Origin: Campylobacterales bacterium
Lineage (GTDB): Bacteria; Campylobacterota; Campylobacteria; Campylobacterales; QNZT01
Direction: 5' to 3'
Assembly: GCA_026985685.1 (NCBI GenBank)
Contig: JALSQA010000005.1
Span: 1-5,918 of the forward strand
DNA: 5,918 nt
The notes under the pieces were generated by a model. That model made no database searches, was not told where the DNA came from, and saw only the letters and a list, made by a program, of their open reading frames with translations. The position numbers were made by a program, and so were the translations under genes. Below are positions 5,881 to 5,918 of this stretch, piece after piece (position 1 is the first letter of the stretch; each line of letters starts with the position of its first letter).

Positions 5881-5918
5881 GAATTCAAACAGAGTATTTT
5901 ATATTTATAATTTCAAAT

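Overview
The window is a low-GC, gene-dense stretch with every gene on the + strand. It holds a denitrification locus followed by a probable signal-synthesis gene. The AT-rich codon use, the periplasmic haem proteins and the pairing of a cNOR-type nitric oxide reductase with a cd1 nitrite reductase suggest a nitrate-respiring, probably sulfur-oxidising Campylobacterota (Sulfurimonas/Sulfurovum/Arcobacter-like). That assignment is inferred from sequence style, not from a phylogenetic marker.

Bases 1-1421 are norB, the catalytic subunit of cytochrome c-dependent nitric oxide reductase, cut at its 5' end by the window edge. The reading frame is open to the first bases, and the residues before the first ATG match the usual NorB N-terminus. 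A 9-bp hairpin and then an overlooked 48-residue single-span membrane protein (1478-1624) follow. A good sigma70-type promoter (1640-1669) and a strong ribosome binding site lead into nirS (1723-3453), a periplasmic cytochrome cd1 nitrite reductase. Its haem ligands and both distal-pocket histidines are present, but its N-terminal arm is short and the d1 propeller carries an insertion of about 40 residues.

The nirS/cytochrome gap (3454-3544) contains two overlapping, mutually exclusive hairpins ending just before the next gene. That gene (3545-4648) encodes a secreted five-haem c-type cytochrome of the c554-like superfamily with a C-terminal beta-rich domain. After a 154-bp AT-rich gap with a possible promoter comes an RpfF-like crotonase (4803-5774), the enzyme type that makes DSF cis-2-unsaturated fatty-acid signals. 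It has Asp in place of one of the two catalytic glutamates and an added basic tail. The last 144 bp contain no gene but hold a perfect 28-bp palindrome and a smaller hairpin, possibly REP-like.

Functionally, NirS reduces nitrite to NO in the periplasm and NorB (with NorC, expected upstream) reduces NO to N2O. The five-haem cytochrome is plausibly an electron carrier or redox enzyme tied to this pathway. The RpfF-like protein has no obvious metabolic link and, with its own promoter candidate, may be an independent unit. If so, it points to fatty-acid signalling in this organism.
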